DNA of 64,000 nt from Diphasiastrum complanatum. Taxonomy: Eukaryota > Streptophyta > Lycopodiopsida > Lycopodiales > Lycopodiaceae. Each line of letters begins with the position of its first letter. Within the stretch, counting starts at the first letter, position 1. A model generated the notes under the pieces. The model was given only the letters and a program-made list of their open reading frames with translations, did no database searches and was not told the DNA's origin. This document shows positions 1-12,427 of the stretch, piece after piece. Made by a program: the position numbers and the translations under genes. The stretch is from positions 2,798,718-2,862,717 of the forward strand of contig CM055102.1 in assembly GCA_029204225.1 (NCBI GenBank), in the 5' to 3' direction.

Positions 1-951
1 TAAGGTGGAGTTTGAGTCTGATCAATGTAGAATTATCAATAGGAGCAATAAGATCCTTGCACTCGACAAGAGACATGGATACTTATATGGATTGGCACAT
101 TGTTATTCTGATTCTAGTCAAGCCTTGAAAACCTCTATTCTTGTCAATAAAGCATTACTATGGCATCATCGCTTAGGACACTTGAATTATGCATCTATTT
201 CGAACATGTCCAGGCAATCCCTAGCACTTGATCTCAACTATCCTTCTAGTAAAGTGGATCTCCTTGTCTGCCATAGCTGCATCCTTGGAAAGCAGACTAG
301 GATTCCTTTTAGATCAAGTCATAGGCATGCAACAAAAGGTCTGTTAGATGTTGTTCATACATATATATGTGGACCTATGCAAACTCCTTCATTGCTAGAT
401 GCAAAGTATTTCATTACCTTTATTGATGAATTCTCTAGAAGAACAGCTGTTTACTTCATTAAATAGAAATCAAAGGCTTTCATCAAGTTTAGACAATTCA
501 AAGAGCATGCTGAAAATCAAACTGATGAACGAATCAAAGCACTGAGGTCAGATAACGGGGGAGAATACATCTCCACTAAATTCAAGGAATATTGCCTTAA
601 CAACGACATTGACAACATTACATTACCTCCTACTTGCCTCAGTCAAATGGTCTTGCTGAGAGAAAGAACAAAACCTTAGTCGAATCGGCAAAGTGCATGT
701 TATCACATGCGACACTTCCGAAGTCCTTCTGGGCTAAAGCTGTTTCAACAACAACCTATATTCAGAACATATGTCCTACTAAAGGTCTCTCAAACAAAAT
801 ACCATTCAAAGTTTGGACAGGTACCAAACCTCTTCTATCAAACTTACGAGTTTTGGGATGTACTACTTATGCGCAGATTCCTCATGATCTCAGGAAGAAG
901 CTCGACTTCCAGAGCATCAAATATATTTTCATCATGCACTTATCAGCATAA
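1..951 (+). mobile_element. Ty1/copia pol fragment (GAG-pre-integrase and integrase), decayed
   Basis: The window opens inside a copia polyprotein. The GAG-pre-integrase domain shows HHRLGHLNY (about 163-190) and CHSC..GKQ, the HHCC zinc-binding module of integrase. The catalytic core follows: the first Asp region IDEFSRR near 420-440, RSDNGGEYIS near 547-577, and the Glu in NGLAERKNKTL near 640-670. A TAG after YFIK (463-465) breaks the frame, and a frameshift near 630 separates the last block. Reverse transcriptase and RNase H are absent, because the sequence changes at about 945 after KYIF. The same family reappears at 63541-64000 on the same strand at clearly high identity. It is a dead internal fragment. 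The 5' part lies outside the window. Confidence 0.88.
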
Positions 952-1449
952 TTGTATTGTGGTCCGATTGTTGTTTTACAACATTATTATACGGATTCGC
1001 TACTGTTCTACATATTTGCATTCTTGTTGAATGAAATTAACTCTCACTCCTCTTACGCAAACATCCTTATAAAGAGAAATGTATGGCTGTCTCTAACGCC
1101 TAAATTATTTCTACATTCTCTTCATATTAGATTATCAGCATTAGAGGATTGCATGGCTGTCTCATATGCCTAATCATTTCTGCAATCTCTCTTTCACAGC
1201 AGTCTAAGACTCCTACACTGATAATCTTATTCAGCACAAAAGAATAGCTCCCAATCTCCGTTCTCTAAGTAATCCACGATTATGTTAACACAGTTATTAC
1301 TATTCTTTCATTATTGTCTTTTATCCGGTTGGTATCTGTAGTAGCTGACAATCTCCATACAGTCAGCGCACTCACCCAACAGATGTAGTATCAGAGCTGA
1401 TAATTTCTATTTCACGAACCAACATCGTGCCCAATATTTTTCAAGTGTA
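946..1449 (+). mobile_element. LTR-like stretch ending in a degenerate tRNA-Met primer site
   Basis: No coding sequence is seen. Two diverged copies of a roughly 70-bp unit sit at about 1070-1125 and 1140-1190, both containing ATGGCTGTCTC and GCCTAA. At 1385-1397 GTAGTATCAGAGC resembles the plant copia primer site TGGTATCAGAGC. A gag-like ORF begins shortly after. I infer the 3' end of an LTR followed by an internal region. The LTR start is not defined, and no partner LTR is visible. Confidence 0.4.
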
Positions 1450-1895
1450 ATGTCAGCTATGCTTAATGAGATAAAGAAGGGCAAAGAAATGGAAACGAAA
1501 GAATGGCAAGCATCAATGCGGGCCATGAATCACAATCAATTTGACCTCACCAAAGAGATGAGAGATGGGCTAACACAACTCGAAGTCAAATTTGAAGAGC
1601 TGGAGACAATGCACCTCTTCCACTCAAACCAAGAGATATACCAGCATGAAACATGGAGGGCCCGAAGAAAATTGCCAATGTAACATCTCCGCCAGCCTTC
1701 AAAGAGGAACGTGATGTTCAGGTTGTGGAGGATTGGTTGTTTCACATGGACCATTACTTTTGGTTGATGCACATTCATGAAGAAGAAATAGCTGATTTGG
1801 CTTTGGCATATTTTGAATGCTACTCAACAAACTGGTACCAAGTGGCAAGGATGCTTCGGTCATGGGACACATTACAACGAGGCCCATCAGGGTGA
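1450..1895 (+). pseudogene. Retrotransposon gag fragment
   Basis: Two overlapping frames are needed. The first (from the ATG at 1450) is a charged helical segment, likely coiled coil. It ends at 1683. The second (from 1653) carries DVQVVEDWLFHMDHYFWLM and then ADLALAYFECYSTNWYQV, the helical pattern of plant LTR-retrotransposon gag capsid domains. The two frames overlap by about 30 bp, implying a small frameshift. The coding signal ends at 1895 without a zinc knuckle, so it is truncated. It follows the degenerate primer site and is probably the 5' end of the same dead element. Family assignment (gypsy or copia) is uncertain. Confidence 0.55.
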
Positions 1896-2421
1896 AGTAG
1901 GCAAATGGTAGGCCGCAATAGGTGGTCGTAGGGCCTGTAGGCCACAGACATGGTAGGGATGTGGGCGACAGGCTGCAAGTGCAGCGATGGCAGGTAGCCA
2001 GGGCATCGAGGAGCTGTGAAAGACCACCGGTGCCTAAAACAACAAGTCCGCCGATGGAGATAACGAAGGAAAAGTTTGGTCAAATAGAAACAGCAGGGAC
2101 TCTTTGGACTAGTGATTATGTCATCTCCCCTTGCTTCTTTTTAAGGAGGCTGATAAACTCATCCATCTATAAGCTATTCGTTATTTCACTTTGTACTCTG
2201 TAAAAAGTCTTTAATCTACGGTTAGTTTTTAGAAAAAAAAAAGTGGCATCACTTCAATTTCACAATACATTATGAATTTGCATGTCCATAATAAGTTGAT
2301 TTTGAGTCATGAAAAGTAAAAGAAGTGTAGGCCCAAATTCTCTTAGCCATGTGACTAAATTTCCAAGAGGAACTTTTATGCTTGGGAAAGGATTTTTAGG
2401 TGATCTTTCCATTGAGTCCAA

Positions 2422-2541
2422 TCTTCATTCAATTATGCTTCTTGGTTTCCAAGGGGAGGCTCGAACCTGGGACCAAAGAAACTTTGGATGCCAAGCCAAC
2501 CAACTGAGCCAACCCTGTTGGGTATTCTTCATTCAATTATG
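2422..2541 (-). mobile_element. Minimal tRNA-derived SINE with 16-bp target-site duplication
   Basis: The 16-bp string TCTTCATTCAATTATG occurs at 2422-2437 and again at 2526-2541. Between them lies an 88-bp insert (2438-2525) that reads as a tRNA-like sequence on the minus strand. GGCTCAGTTGGTTGG matches the A box, and AGGTTCGAGCC matches the B box of the RNA polymerase III internal promoter. The acceptor arms do not pair as in a real tRNA. The 3' end is a short hairpin, CTTGG-AAA-CCAAG, rather than a long poly(A). I read it as a very short SINE. Confidence 0.7.
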
Positions 2542-4260
2542 GCTAGTACTCAATAGAAAGGTCACACCTTTGCTTGGACCTCAACATATTGTACCTGTCA
2601 TTTTTATTCTAGGTGATCCAACTTCTATGGGGGAGAATGAATTAGCCAAACATCAAGCCATAGATGAGCAAGTGGGTCACTCAAAAGGTCATTGAATAGG
2701 GATTGGATGTTAAATACTTTTTATGACCTCTTGCATTTAAAGAGTTTCAATTTACAAATTAGGGTAAAGAATTTCAGGTGACCTTTCCATCAAATTCAAT
2801 GGTCATTCAATTAAGGCATGCGTTGATTATTTGCTTGTTTCACCTTATGAAAAAGTCACTAGAAAATCTTATCCCAAGAATAAAGGATGGCATTCTATCC
2901 AATTTTTTAATAAAAAGAAAAACGGCTTTCAACTTTTTGTGGCTTTTTTTTTATGGGCCACCCATTTAGAGTTTTTATGGGCTGTGATATGCTTGGAAAA
3001 CTTCTTCACAATAGTAGTTGCATCTAGATTTTTTTGCAGCATGTCATGCCATTTTCTTACTCATGAAATTAGTGATTTTTTTAAGGCTTTCGCGTCACCT
3101 CACCCAACATAATTTGAGAGCACTTTTTGAGATCATCTTTCAACAAAACCTTTTGGTTGGAAGGTGCCTCGAATCTTCTAACTATACTAAAATTCAGAAA
3201 AACTTATTGCCGCCAAAAATCTTGGAAATAGATTTCAACAAGTGGAAGCCTATGGTCTACCACCCTTCCATTGACGGAACAAAGGGCCTGCCTGGGCTTT
3301 GTTCTCCGCAAGCTTGTATATCCGTAAAGCACTACTAAAAAATTTGCTTTGTATTCCAAAGCAATCTTAATCAGCAGAATATAACAGCTGTATCAATTTG
3401 ACGTATCAGAGAAACCTTACAACCTGTAAGGTTCCTCTTGAAAACCTGTTTTACCACTAGGTAAATTCACACATCCTTTTACCAACAGTAAAAACTTAGA
3501 ATCACACTCTTGCGCTCAGAACCTCGTGCGCTGAGAACAGTGTGCGCTCAACACTCAGAACAATGTGCGTTCAGAACAGTGAAATAGAGAAATGTGCGCT
3601 CAAAACAGTGAAAGAGAGAAGGCAAAAATTTTTACTACTACTGTACGATGGGGAAGGCCCACAGGCAGGGGCCTTCCCCTATACTTAAGTCCCTTCCTCT
3701 CCTCAAGATCGGGAGTGCTCAAGGAGTTAGATCTTGATTGTAGCATTTTTGAAAAGTTTCACAAGCATAACCTTATAGTGTTATGTCATTACGAGGAAAG
3801 TTAACCTTCCTATAGCACATTAAATAGAATTTAACACTCCAAAATATTACTATGTTGTGGAACTGGTTGGGTTTCCCTGGTTTGGCACAAAGTCTGGCTC
3901 GCCGATAAGTTTGACATTACAAATGATCTTTCCACTTTGGGGGATGGCCCATCTTAGGGAGGCCATTATTTACTAGGATGTTTGGGGCCATTTGCATGCC
4001 TTTCAGATTGAAGAGATTCGTTTACTTTGAACTTTCATACTACAATAATGTTAAACAATGACCCTTCAAATGAAAAGAGAGAGAAGATTTGGACAATTTT
4101 GGTATATTTTCAGAAAAAGAAAACCTAGTGTGAAATTTGACTTTTCAAATTGACATTTGAAGAATAGGCGTATTTTTTTCAGGTTGACAGCTTGTTGAAG
4201 TTTCTGGTCTTCTTTGAAAGGCAAACATTGCAACCTCGCCCAATCTTTTCCATCCATCGC
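2542..4260. other. No recognisable gene; local degenerate tandem repeat
   Basis: The open frames here are short and show no family signature. At 3509-3620 there is a degenerate tandem array, about six imperfect copies of GTGCGCTCAGAACA. The surrounding sequence could be old LTR material, but no matching LTR partner or primer site is evident. Nothing else is supported. Confidence 0.5.
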
Positions 4261-4269
4261 TATTTCTTC

Positions 4270-4560
4270 TTCTCGCTCTCTCCCTCCTCCTCCTCCTCCT
4301 CCTCCTTCTGTCGCCTCGCCCAACAAATGCTTTTGTCTGCCTCCGTTTGATCTGATAACCACGCGAGCTGGGCGATGCAAATCATCCTTTCCAGTTTACT
4401 GATCCACATACAGCCAGAATCTTGAGCCGATCTATTGTTTAGATTCGGCGTGCTAATAATTTTTGTGTTTGATTAATTTTGTAATCTGATCCAAGAATCT
4501 GAAGTGGGTAGTAGTGCTGCGCTCCTGTTGTTACTGTTGCTGTTGTTGCAGGATCCAAAT
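4270..4560 (+). promoter_or_regulatory. Putative 5' leader of the PYL gene with two upstream ORFs
   Basis: A CT-rich block with (CTC)n at about 4273-4310 lies upstream of the PYL start, typical of plant 5' leaders. Two short upstream ORFs are present: ATG 4327-4350 (7 codons plus stop) and ATG 4375-4425 (16 codons plus stop). The last bases before the start are TTGTTGCAG then GATCCAAATATGG. The CAG at 4549-4551 after a T-rich stretch could also be the acceptor of a 5'UTR intron, in which case the upstream ORFs may be removed. Transcription start is unknown. Confidence 0.4.
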
Positions 4561-6007
4561 ATGGTGGCTCGGGTTTCCGATGAGAGATTCAACAACCCCA
4601 TTTTCAAGGTATGCGTGCTGCTCTAAATTGGTTTTTGGCTTCAAATGTTTTATTCCATTCCTAGTCGATTTTGTTCAATGAGAGCTGTTGTATTTGAAAT
4701 CAGCATGGTCATGCTTTCTTGTTTGAACACTAGAAGCATATTCTCTTACTGTTTTGGCTTGAAATGTTTTGTTGCATTCCTAGTCGACTTGTTTCAAGAA
4801 AAGCCGCTGTATTTTTTTTCTGTTGTATGTCCTCATTTGTGTGTGGCTAATTGGGGTAATAATTGCTGTATTTGAACCATCATAGTTGTGCAGCTTACTC
4901 GTCTTAAAACTATTGCATATGGTCTTGGCTTTATGTCTTGAAATATTTTGTTGCAGTCCAAGTCGGCATGTACAAGTGTTGCTGATGTATAATAATATGG
5001 TCTTACTGTTTTGGCTTGATAAAATTTGTTGCATTCATAAAAGCTTCATCTTCATGCTTGCTTGTCTGAAAACTACGATATTAGGCTCTTGGTTTTATGG
5101 CTTGAAATATTTGGTTGCATTTGAAGTCGACTTGTACAAGCGTAACTACCTAATTCGAATTTTCATGTGCATTGAAATATGAAAACTATATAATAATATG
5201 CTCTTAGTTTTTTGGCTTGAAACTTTTGGTTGCATTCCAAGTCAAACTTCTGCTGTATTTGATACTTCATGTTAATGGTTTCTTATCTAAAAATTGTAAT
5301 ATTGATCGTGCAGCAACAGCTTATTTCGTCCTCGTTTTTGGCAGATCTATGGAGAGCCTGGTCATTCTCGCTCTGTACTGAATGAAGCTCGCAGCCGTCT
5401 TTCTCTATCAGGCATAGAAGAGCTCAACGAGGCAGATATCATAGAAGCTCACGATGCGATTTGGCAATATCATACACATACAATTCACCCTCATCAGTGC
5501 ACCTCTGTTTTGTTACAGAGAATCCAAGCACCAGTCCATGTTGTTTGGTCGATAGTTCGGAGGTTTGATGCACCTCAGCTGTACAAGCGATTTGTCCGCA
5601 GCTGCGTAATGACCGGTGATGGTAAGGTGGGAAGTATGAGGCATTATACTGTGGTATCCGGGCTGCCTGCTGCTTCCAGCACTGAGCGTCTAGAAGTCCT
5701 TGACGATGAAAAACATGTTCTCAGCTTCAAAATCGTTGGGGGAGAGCATCGCTTACGTAACTATCGTTCTATCACAACAGTGCATCAGGACCAAGCAGAA
5801 GGAAATATCGGAACCTTTGTCGTAGAATCTTACGTTGTCGATATACCTGAAGGCAACACGATGGAAGAAACGTGCATTTTTGCAAACACTTTGGTGAGAT
5901 GCAACTTACAATCACTTGCTAAACTTGCTGAAGAGCGTGCTTCCCTGAATGCAAATGTGTCCCCAGCAGCAGCAGCAGCTAAACTTTTCAAGAACACTAT
6001 CATGTGA
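4561..6007 (+). CDS. PYR/PYL/RCAR-type abscisic acid receptor (two exons)
   Basis: Soluble cytosolic and nuclear receptor that binds abscisic acid and then inhibits clade A PP2C phosphatases. Exon 1 is 4561-4608 (16 codons, ending CAAG/GTATGC). Exon 2 is 5345-6007, after GGCAG. The intron (736 bp) is phase 0, and the protein is 236 residues. The START/Bet v 1-like domain covers about residues 50-215. Landmarks, by comparison with Arabidopsis PYR1: the ABA carboxylate lysine K97 in LYKRF, gate loop SGLPA 121-125, E130, latch loop HRL 151-153, Y156, S158, E177, and N203 in the C-terminal helix. All ligand contacts I can check are conserved. The N-terminal extension of about 50 residues and an Ala-rich tail (about 221-228) are less typical. 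No break is seen. An ORF starting only at 5510 would miss the first 71 residues. I give no subclass symbol. Confidence 0.95.
4629..5250 (+). repeat. Degenerate tandem repeat filling the PYL intron
   Basis: The phrase TTTTGGCTTGAAAT (or close variants) followed by TTTTGTTGCATTCC and AGTCGACTTGT recurs about six times, near 4633, 4750, 4926, 5010, 5093 and 5206. Spacing is about 83-176 bp. Flanking words such as CTTGTCTGAAAACTA also recur. Most of the 736-bp intron is therefore an old tandem array. Confidence 0.7.
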
Positions 6008-9000
6008 AGCTACGAAAGGGCGGAAATTGGTCCGCCTTATTTGGCCGAGATATTATGATAGACACACGGCCTAACAGACAGCTTTGAAAAACTATTTAAC
6101 ATGTCTGTGTGAAGTCAGAAGAATGCTTTGTTCCGACTCCTCAGAGAAGATGCTGCTTCTAAGATGTTCTATTATACCCAGCCGACTTCTTTTAAGCACA
6201 TAAATAAGAGGGAAGGCATGATATATTGCAGTCGGATAGGTTGTTGAATTTAAGTTACAAATTATTAAAACTTTGCGTTTTACTACATACTACCGTGTCG
6301 CCATAATTGCGTAGGTGGTTTCTATCTTTCTGAGAATCCCAATGAGCTGGATCTACAGGCAGACAGTTTTTTCAGCCGAAGTTGCACGAGACAGGAAGCT
6401 TCAATCTTCTTGGCAGGTGTTTCAGTTTATCTAGGCTGTTGCTCTGATTGAGCCTCATTTTAGCCGGTTAGTCCAGTTCATCTTTTTCAGCTTCCAGAAG
6501 CTTTTAAGACTACCATTTTCCAAAAATGTGAGCTTTTTCCAGGAAGTTTACAGTTCTGGTTAGCCTATTTTCCTGATAAATGTAGATGTGTTTTTCATCT
6601 CTAATAATCTGTGGACGGCCAAGCATCAAGCAGTCACTGCACAATGCAACTTTGTCACTAATCGTCATCACATTAACTACTCTATTCCATAGCTTTCAAT
6701 TGATGTTTACCTGGACGTTGAACAACTGATTTCGCGCAAGCAGGTCACATGCATTTTCATAGATTGTCTTCTACATTCTTTCTTTTGTTGCCTTGCCCAT
6801 GTTTGAATTCCACAAGGAAGTTAGAGATGTTGGATTTGCGTTACTGAGGGGGAAGCAACTGATCAAGCAAGCCCAAGTTTAACAAGCCGAGGCAGAATGG
6901 CTAGAGCATCCGATATACAGTGTACAACGATCTGTCCGATACCAGCCCCAAGTTTACCGTCGCTGTAATAATTTCCCTAGTCCTATCGGATGACCATGGA
7001 ACTAGGCTGATGAGGCCTGAATTTATGCGCATTGGTAATTTGGAAAGCTTATGTGCGATCTTCGCCTATCCGTTGTAGGAAAACTTTGCATTTGGTTAAT
7101 TTTGAGTGTTGTAGAATCAAATAGGTCAAATTCTACATTAGCCTCATCTTTATACGATATGCCTTACCCGTACTGCGCTTTGTTCTCCACAAACGATGAA
7201 TATGCCTGTGAACTGTCAAGGACCGCATGCTTTGTGCTAGACTCCAGTGCATTAGAGTGCACTAACATGCATGATACGGAAAGGGATATATTCTAAAGTT
7301 CAAGGATGAGAAACCCGCCTAGGTTCCTCCCGCCCCCGGTTAAGCCTGATTGTTGCCAGCTTGTTTAAAGTCTTTTGAGGTTCAGTCAATCAAGCAAGCG
7401 TTGGCCTGCCGCCTCCTAATGGCAGGACCTAATGCGCAACATCTGTTTTACTATATGGGTATGTTTTCTTTTCCTTGTCACCAAATGAAAAACGTTAGGT
7501 TTCTGCCAAATTCCTCGTATTGCATCAGGTGAGCTTTTTTCGCTTATATGTGCCAAATTTTGGAATGTCATCTCTTACTCGCAGTTATGTCAACTTCTAC
7601 CGAATACCAGGATGTATAAGAACGTTTGGTAACCTCGAAATGATGTGTTCTATCTTTTGTAATTCTGGATCAATCTCATCCTTTTGACCTTTACTATAGA
7701 GTTTTCTATATGTTCGTCGTTGCCATCAAACAATTGAGGTCACTGTTGTGCTTGGCTTTTCTTACAACGCAATTATTCATTTCGTTCAATGCATTGACGA
7801 TGTAGCTCCAACTTTTCTTGTGAACGGAGTGTGAAATCCTGCCTAGTCTTACATTAACCGCATCAAACCCTTCTTCATCAATCTGTCTTTTCGTAGGTAT
7901 TTCCACTAATTCGCTTTACCCCTCTTTTTGCTGAAAAATCCAGGAAGTGTTTGCTTCATCAATGTTTTAACTATCTCTGAATAAAACTCTTTTCTACGTC
8001 TATTGGCACCACATTCTTCTTTTCCCGCAGGCTGTAGCACTTTATATTTCCTGATTGCGAGAGGCTCATGAGACTTTAAGTTCTAATTCCGTCATGGAAC
8101 CCCTACTGCTGCGAGATGGCCAGGTGGATCGCCAAGCTGCTTGGTATTTTTGTATAAATGTTCTCTTCCCCATTCTGTTTTTCCTCTGTCTCTTAGGGTG
8201 CAAAATGCCTTCAGAAATCATATCTGAGAGCTCACTTTTTTGCTGTACGCCCCTCTTCAGTCTCTCAAAACTAGAGCTTAACTACTGCACCTAGGTGAAT
8301 GATTCAAAACTCTACATGTCTACAAGGCCTTGGTGCTGCTACTTGTTCCTGGCATGTACTAATTGGGATTTTCATCAGAAAGCAGCTGACTGTAAATCTT
8401 GATCTGAGGCTGAAGCTACAAAATTAGATCCTCTGATTTCTCTTTTCTTCCTCTTATGCATTTGCAATTATCCATGTCATTACTTATCCTCTGTCAGCCA
8501 TCTATATTATATGGATGGGTTGTTTTTTGGTAATTGGATCACTCCTACTTTGGCTCAATTCGAGAGATCTGTGAATGTGTTCTCCAAGACCGAAGAGAGG
8601 AAGGGTTTTCTCAGGCCTTTCACTATTATGTCTTGCACAGGCTTTAAATGCTCCTTGATGCCCATCCCATCAAATAGCATTTCACATTTAATGCCTGTGT
8701 TTTTTTTCCAAACCCACGTCTCATTCTGTGACACTCTCACTTCACCTACACCCTTCCATAACATCAAATAGGGCTTGCCATCTGTTGCCTGATGAGCACT
8801 TGTCATGCCTAGGCATCGTTGTGTGACTCACCAGCATAAAACAAATTGTTGAGTTGGAATTGACAGATTCTTGGAAAGCCCACCAAAATATCGAATTAGC
8901 TAGAATCCAAGAAATTTTGGAAAGCTAATGCACTTGCAGATAATCAATTTGGATCTAGATAAATTCTAAATTTGTTTTATGGATTAAAACATGTATTGAC

Positions 9001-10100
9001 TGAAAATTTGCTCATTGGTAATCTTGGAGAGAATGTTTTTGGTATGGGATACACATGATTTCAACATGAGATTTAGTTATTAAATGGAACAATGCTACTT
9101 GATTTGTCAGATATCTTAGGATAGATCTGGTAACTAAACGGCTACATGTATATGGGTGTTTTGTTTGAAATTTTGAGATATGATATGGATTCCTAAATGG
9201 TATCTCAAACTCACAAACCCCCGTCATTAACTATTTCTCATCTTTCTTTGAAAGGCTTTTTTTTGGTATTTTTTATATACTATATAATTAGAGTTTATGA
9301 TTGTTTTTGTGGAATGAAATCATTTCTGGCTATTGAGTACATTTTTGGAGTGAGATTTTGAATACTAGGTATTCAATAAGTACTCAATATTCTCTGAATT
9401 TTTAGTGAATCTATAGTTATACGATATGTGAAGAGTATAAAAGATCTTTTGTAAGGCATGCAGAATCTTGACGGGATCTATGGCATACTCTTGAGTACTA
9501 AATCTGGCATGTTTAAACTAGTACACGAAACATAGGCATATTGGAAAAAATTTCTAATGACAATTGAAAATAGGGATAGTTTTTTATGCTTGTTTGGATT
9601 TTGGTTGAAATTAGGGATTAAGTTCTTACTAGATACAGACTTCTATGCTATGCAAGGAATTTTCTAATTAGCAAAGAAACATGTCCAAAATGCATATGAT
9701 TGCACATGACATTTCATTATTTGAACTAAGCTCTTCTAGAATTCCAAATAATTGATTAGATATTTGTGTTATGTAAGGATTCTAAACTATTAACCAGGTT
9801 CTGTGGACCTTTTTGGATAAACTCCTATCGCAAACCAACCGAGAATGACTCTTCGACTAACTTAATAACAAACCCTGAAAGTGACTTTTCCTTGATCCTA
9901 ATGTCTTAATCTTACCATTGCTAAATATACTCAATGGCCTTTTAACATTTTGGCCTTATGTGCAATCACAACTACTTTCACAACGACCTTACCAAGAATA
10001 CTCATTCTCATAGTAATGTTTATATAAACATATATTGGGCCTTCATACCATTTAGGCTAGAAAACCCTTCTAAATTATTTCCAATGTGTGTAGATTATAA
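6008..10100. other. Intergenic; no recognisable gene
   Basis: After the PYL stop the sequence becomes AT-rich. AATAAG at 6203-6208 could serve as a poly(A) signal. Open frames up to 86 codons exist but show no domain, no splice logic and no codon pattern that I trust. I see no RNA gene. This may be old intergenic or eroded repeat sequence. Confidence 0.5.
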
Positions 10101-10125
10101 TAACCTTCAGTTGGCCCAAACTAGC

Positions 10126-12427
10126 CTAACACATATTCCCGGTGCTGTCGTTGTCACTTTCACTCTCATTAGAAGTATGCACCATGTACCATGCACTTCT
10201 GGCCATGCCACTAGCATCAATAGTGAAGGGCTTGATCGGTTTCACTTGTCCCGCAGATCTCGACATTTCAGCTAATGCAGTGGCAGCCATAGTTGTTGAT
10301 GATGATGTTTCACCCAAAACCCTTCTCACAGGTACCAATTTCAAATGTCGTAGCAGTCGCAATGACAAGTGATGGTTACTATCCACAATCCAAGACACAA
10401 GTCTTGGTGTCCGCCCTGTCAACATAACCTGATTCAGCCACTCTGTAGTAAAAAATGTATACTTCCCATTGAGGAATAGCTCATGAACCTGCGTCATGGC
10501 TATCATAGCAAAATGCAGGAATTCTAAAGTGCCATAACTTTTAAAATTCTTTGTGGCATTCTCTGTCAATCTACTCTCAATAAGACCTTCCACTTCCTTA
10601 ACTCGTTGTGAAAAAATCTCCTCCCATCCACAATACAAATGCCACAAAATTGAATAAGATACATCAATATTATTTACAATATCATCATATACAGTATCAA
10701 ATCCTGTACAAACCCCTGCCACCCAGGCTTTGAATTTAGCCTACTCGAGAGTCTAGCTCCTACCAAAACTCATACAAATCCTGCAGCTCCCACAGTTCAT
10801 TCCATTCCTCTATCGTTAGGTCCCTCAACTCTGGCAAGAACAAATAATCAGTATTCCATGCATGTTCTATATTTCTCAAAAATTAGCCAGGGTTGCAGAG
10901 CCTTGTACAAACTGGTTACCTCCCTCACCAATTTTTTCTTTGCACGCTTGACCCTGGGTTGCCTTGGGGAACGGGAACAAAACTCTGACCTTGTATCAAA
11001 AAACTAGTACTCTACTGCTATCGTCGTGGGGTTTCCTCAGCCATTGTAGTATCACCCACGACGGTGGCTTGTTCCTTCGCCATCTGCCAGCACCATTTTC
11101 ACTTCAGCTTCCTTGTCACGAAGTTCCACATCCCATGTCAGATAGCTGGGGTTGAGCTCGTTGTAAAACCGCCAAGGCCTGTCGCAAGTTGGCTTGCTCC
11201 TGTACAACCTCCGGGGTGTGATAACCAATTTGCACACTGCCCTGGAGTGGGCAAAAATCCTTGCCTCTGGGCCAGTTCCTTTTCCAGTTGTAAATTCTCC
11301 TCCTGCAAGAATCCTTGCTCTTCCAAGTACTGCTCTATTTTGTCAGCTACCTTCGTGTGCAAGATGTTTTTCGTCCATTCCTTCAAGCTGACGTTATCTA
11401 TTCGAACTGGCCCCCTCGCAATGATACTATTAAGCTGAGCTTGCAAAAGCTCTTTTTCGTATTCACAAGCATCTTTGGCCGTTTGTGTCGTGTATGCCTC
11501 TTTTTGCAGCTGAGTAATCCGCTCAAAGTACTGAGCATTTCTTTCATGCAGCATTTTATTGTCCTCTTCCTGATTTTTTACTTGGTCCTGCAAGTTGAGC
11601 ATTTTTGTCTTCAAATCATTAATCTGCGCTTGATATTGGCGTAGCTTCGACGCCTCTTCCTCAGCAACTATGAGCCGTTCTGTCTACCGTAAATAAAGCG
11701 TATGCCAATACGCGGCCTGATCCTCCAAAAACTGATACAATCACACAAAATCTATCCCGGACCTCAACCTTGGTGAAAATCTATTAGCCTTCTGCAAAAA
11801 AATTCCTAATCTTCAAATCATCTTCATACTTTGCATCCACATCTGGTGTCACAACAACCTCTGGTAGCATGGTGGCATCCGGTACCACGGTAGCAACTGG
11901 CTCAGCAACTTGTGGCACCCCTTCATGTGTATCGTGATTCTTCATAGTGTCTGGCTGCTGTGTCAGCGGAGTCCCCCATCAAACCATCTGATACCGTTGT
12001 ATCTTGTGAAGGAATCTGATTGGACTTCTTCATTATCCCCCCTGCAATGCTGCTAACAACATAACGTTACTCAAAGCAGCATCTTGTACAGCAGCTTGTT
12101 GCAACATCCCAAATTCGTGATTGATCAAAACACCAAAGCTATCACATAATTTTGCGATGTGCGCTCCCCATTCTATATGTTTTTTATTACTCTGCAAGCA
12201 CTTCACAAACTGTACATAAGATATGTTTTTCCCCATGGAATCCGTGTACCATTCAGCGCAGCTTGAATCAAAGCGAAGGATTTGACTGACATGTTATGTG
12301 CAAGCTGCTTTCCAAATACAACTTGGTTCATCCATGTACACAACAATCCCAATGTAAAAGATCTGCATAAACTCAAGTGGTAACACTGTTCCTTTGACAA
12401 AGCCTGTGGTGGAAAGAAATCTGTCAT
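10126..12427 (-). pseudogene. Decayed coiled-coil gene of unrecognised family
   Basis: Read on the minus strand, several fragments follow one another. 12427-12203 has an SKEQCYHLSLCRSFTLGLL segment and an alpha-helical region. 12236-12033 continues it after a frameshift at the sequence PWGKTY/GKNISY. 11614-11138 is a strong coiled coil (LQDQVKNQEEDNKML, then heptad-rich to about residue 110). 10722-10126 is a helical domain followed by a Ser/acidic tail. Stops and frameshifts separate the parts. I do not recognise the family. The arrangement (globular N-terminal domain, coiled coil, helical C-terminal domain) and the decay in a transposon-rich setting suggest a mobile-element-associated gene or a dead host gene. 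Plus-strand ORFs here are shadows. Confidence 0.45.

Noticed and set aside
2438-2525. A functional tRNA gene
   Set aside because: A and B boxes are present, but the acceptor stem does not pair, and the insert has a target-site duplication, so it is called a SINE.
5510-6007. PYL gene starting at 5510 as an intronless receptor
   Set aside because: The frame is open upstream to 5345, where a good acceptor joins an ATG exon in the same frame, and conserved N-terminal residues would be lost.
6350-8300. Extra exons downstream of PYL
   Set aside because: Short frames without conserved motifs or consistent splice sites.
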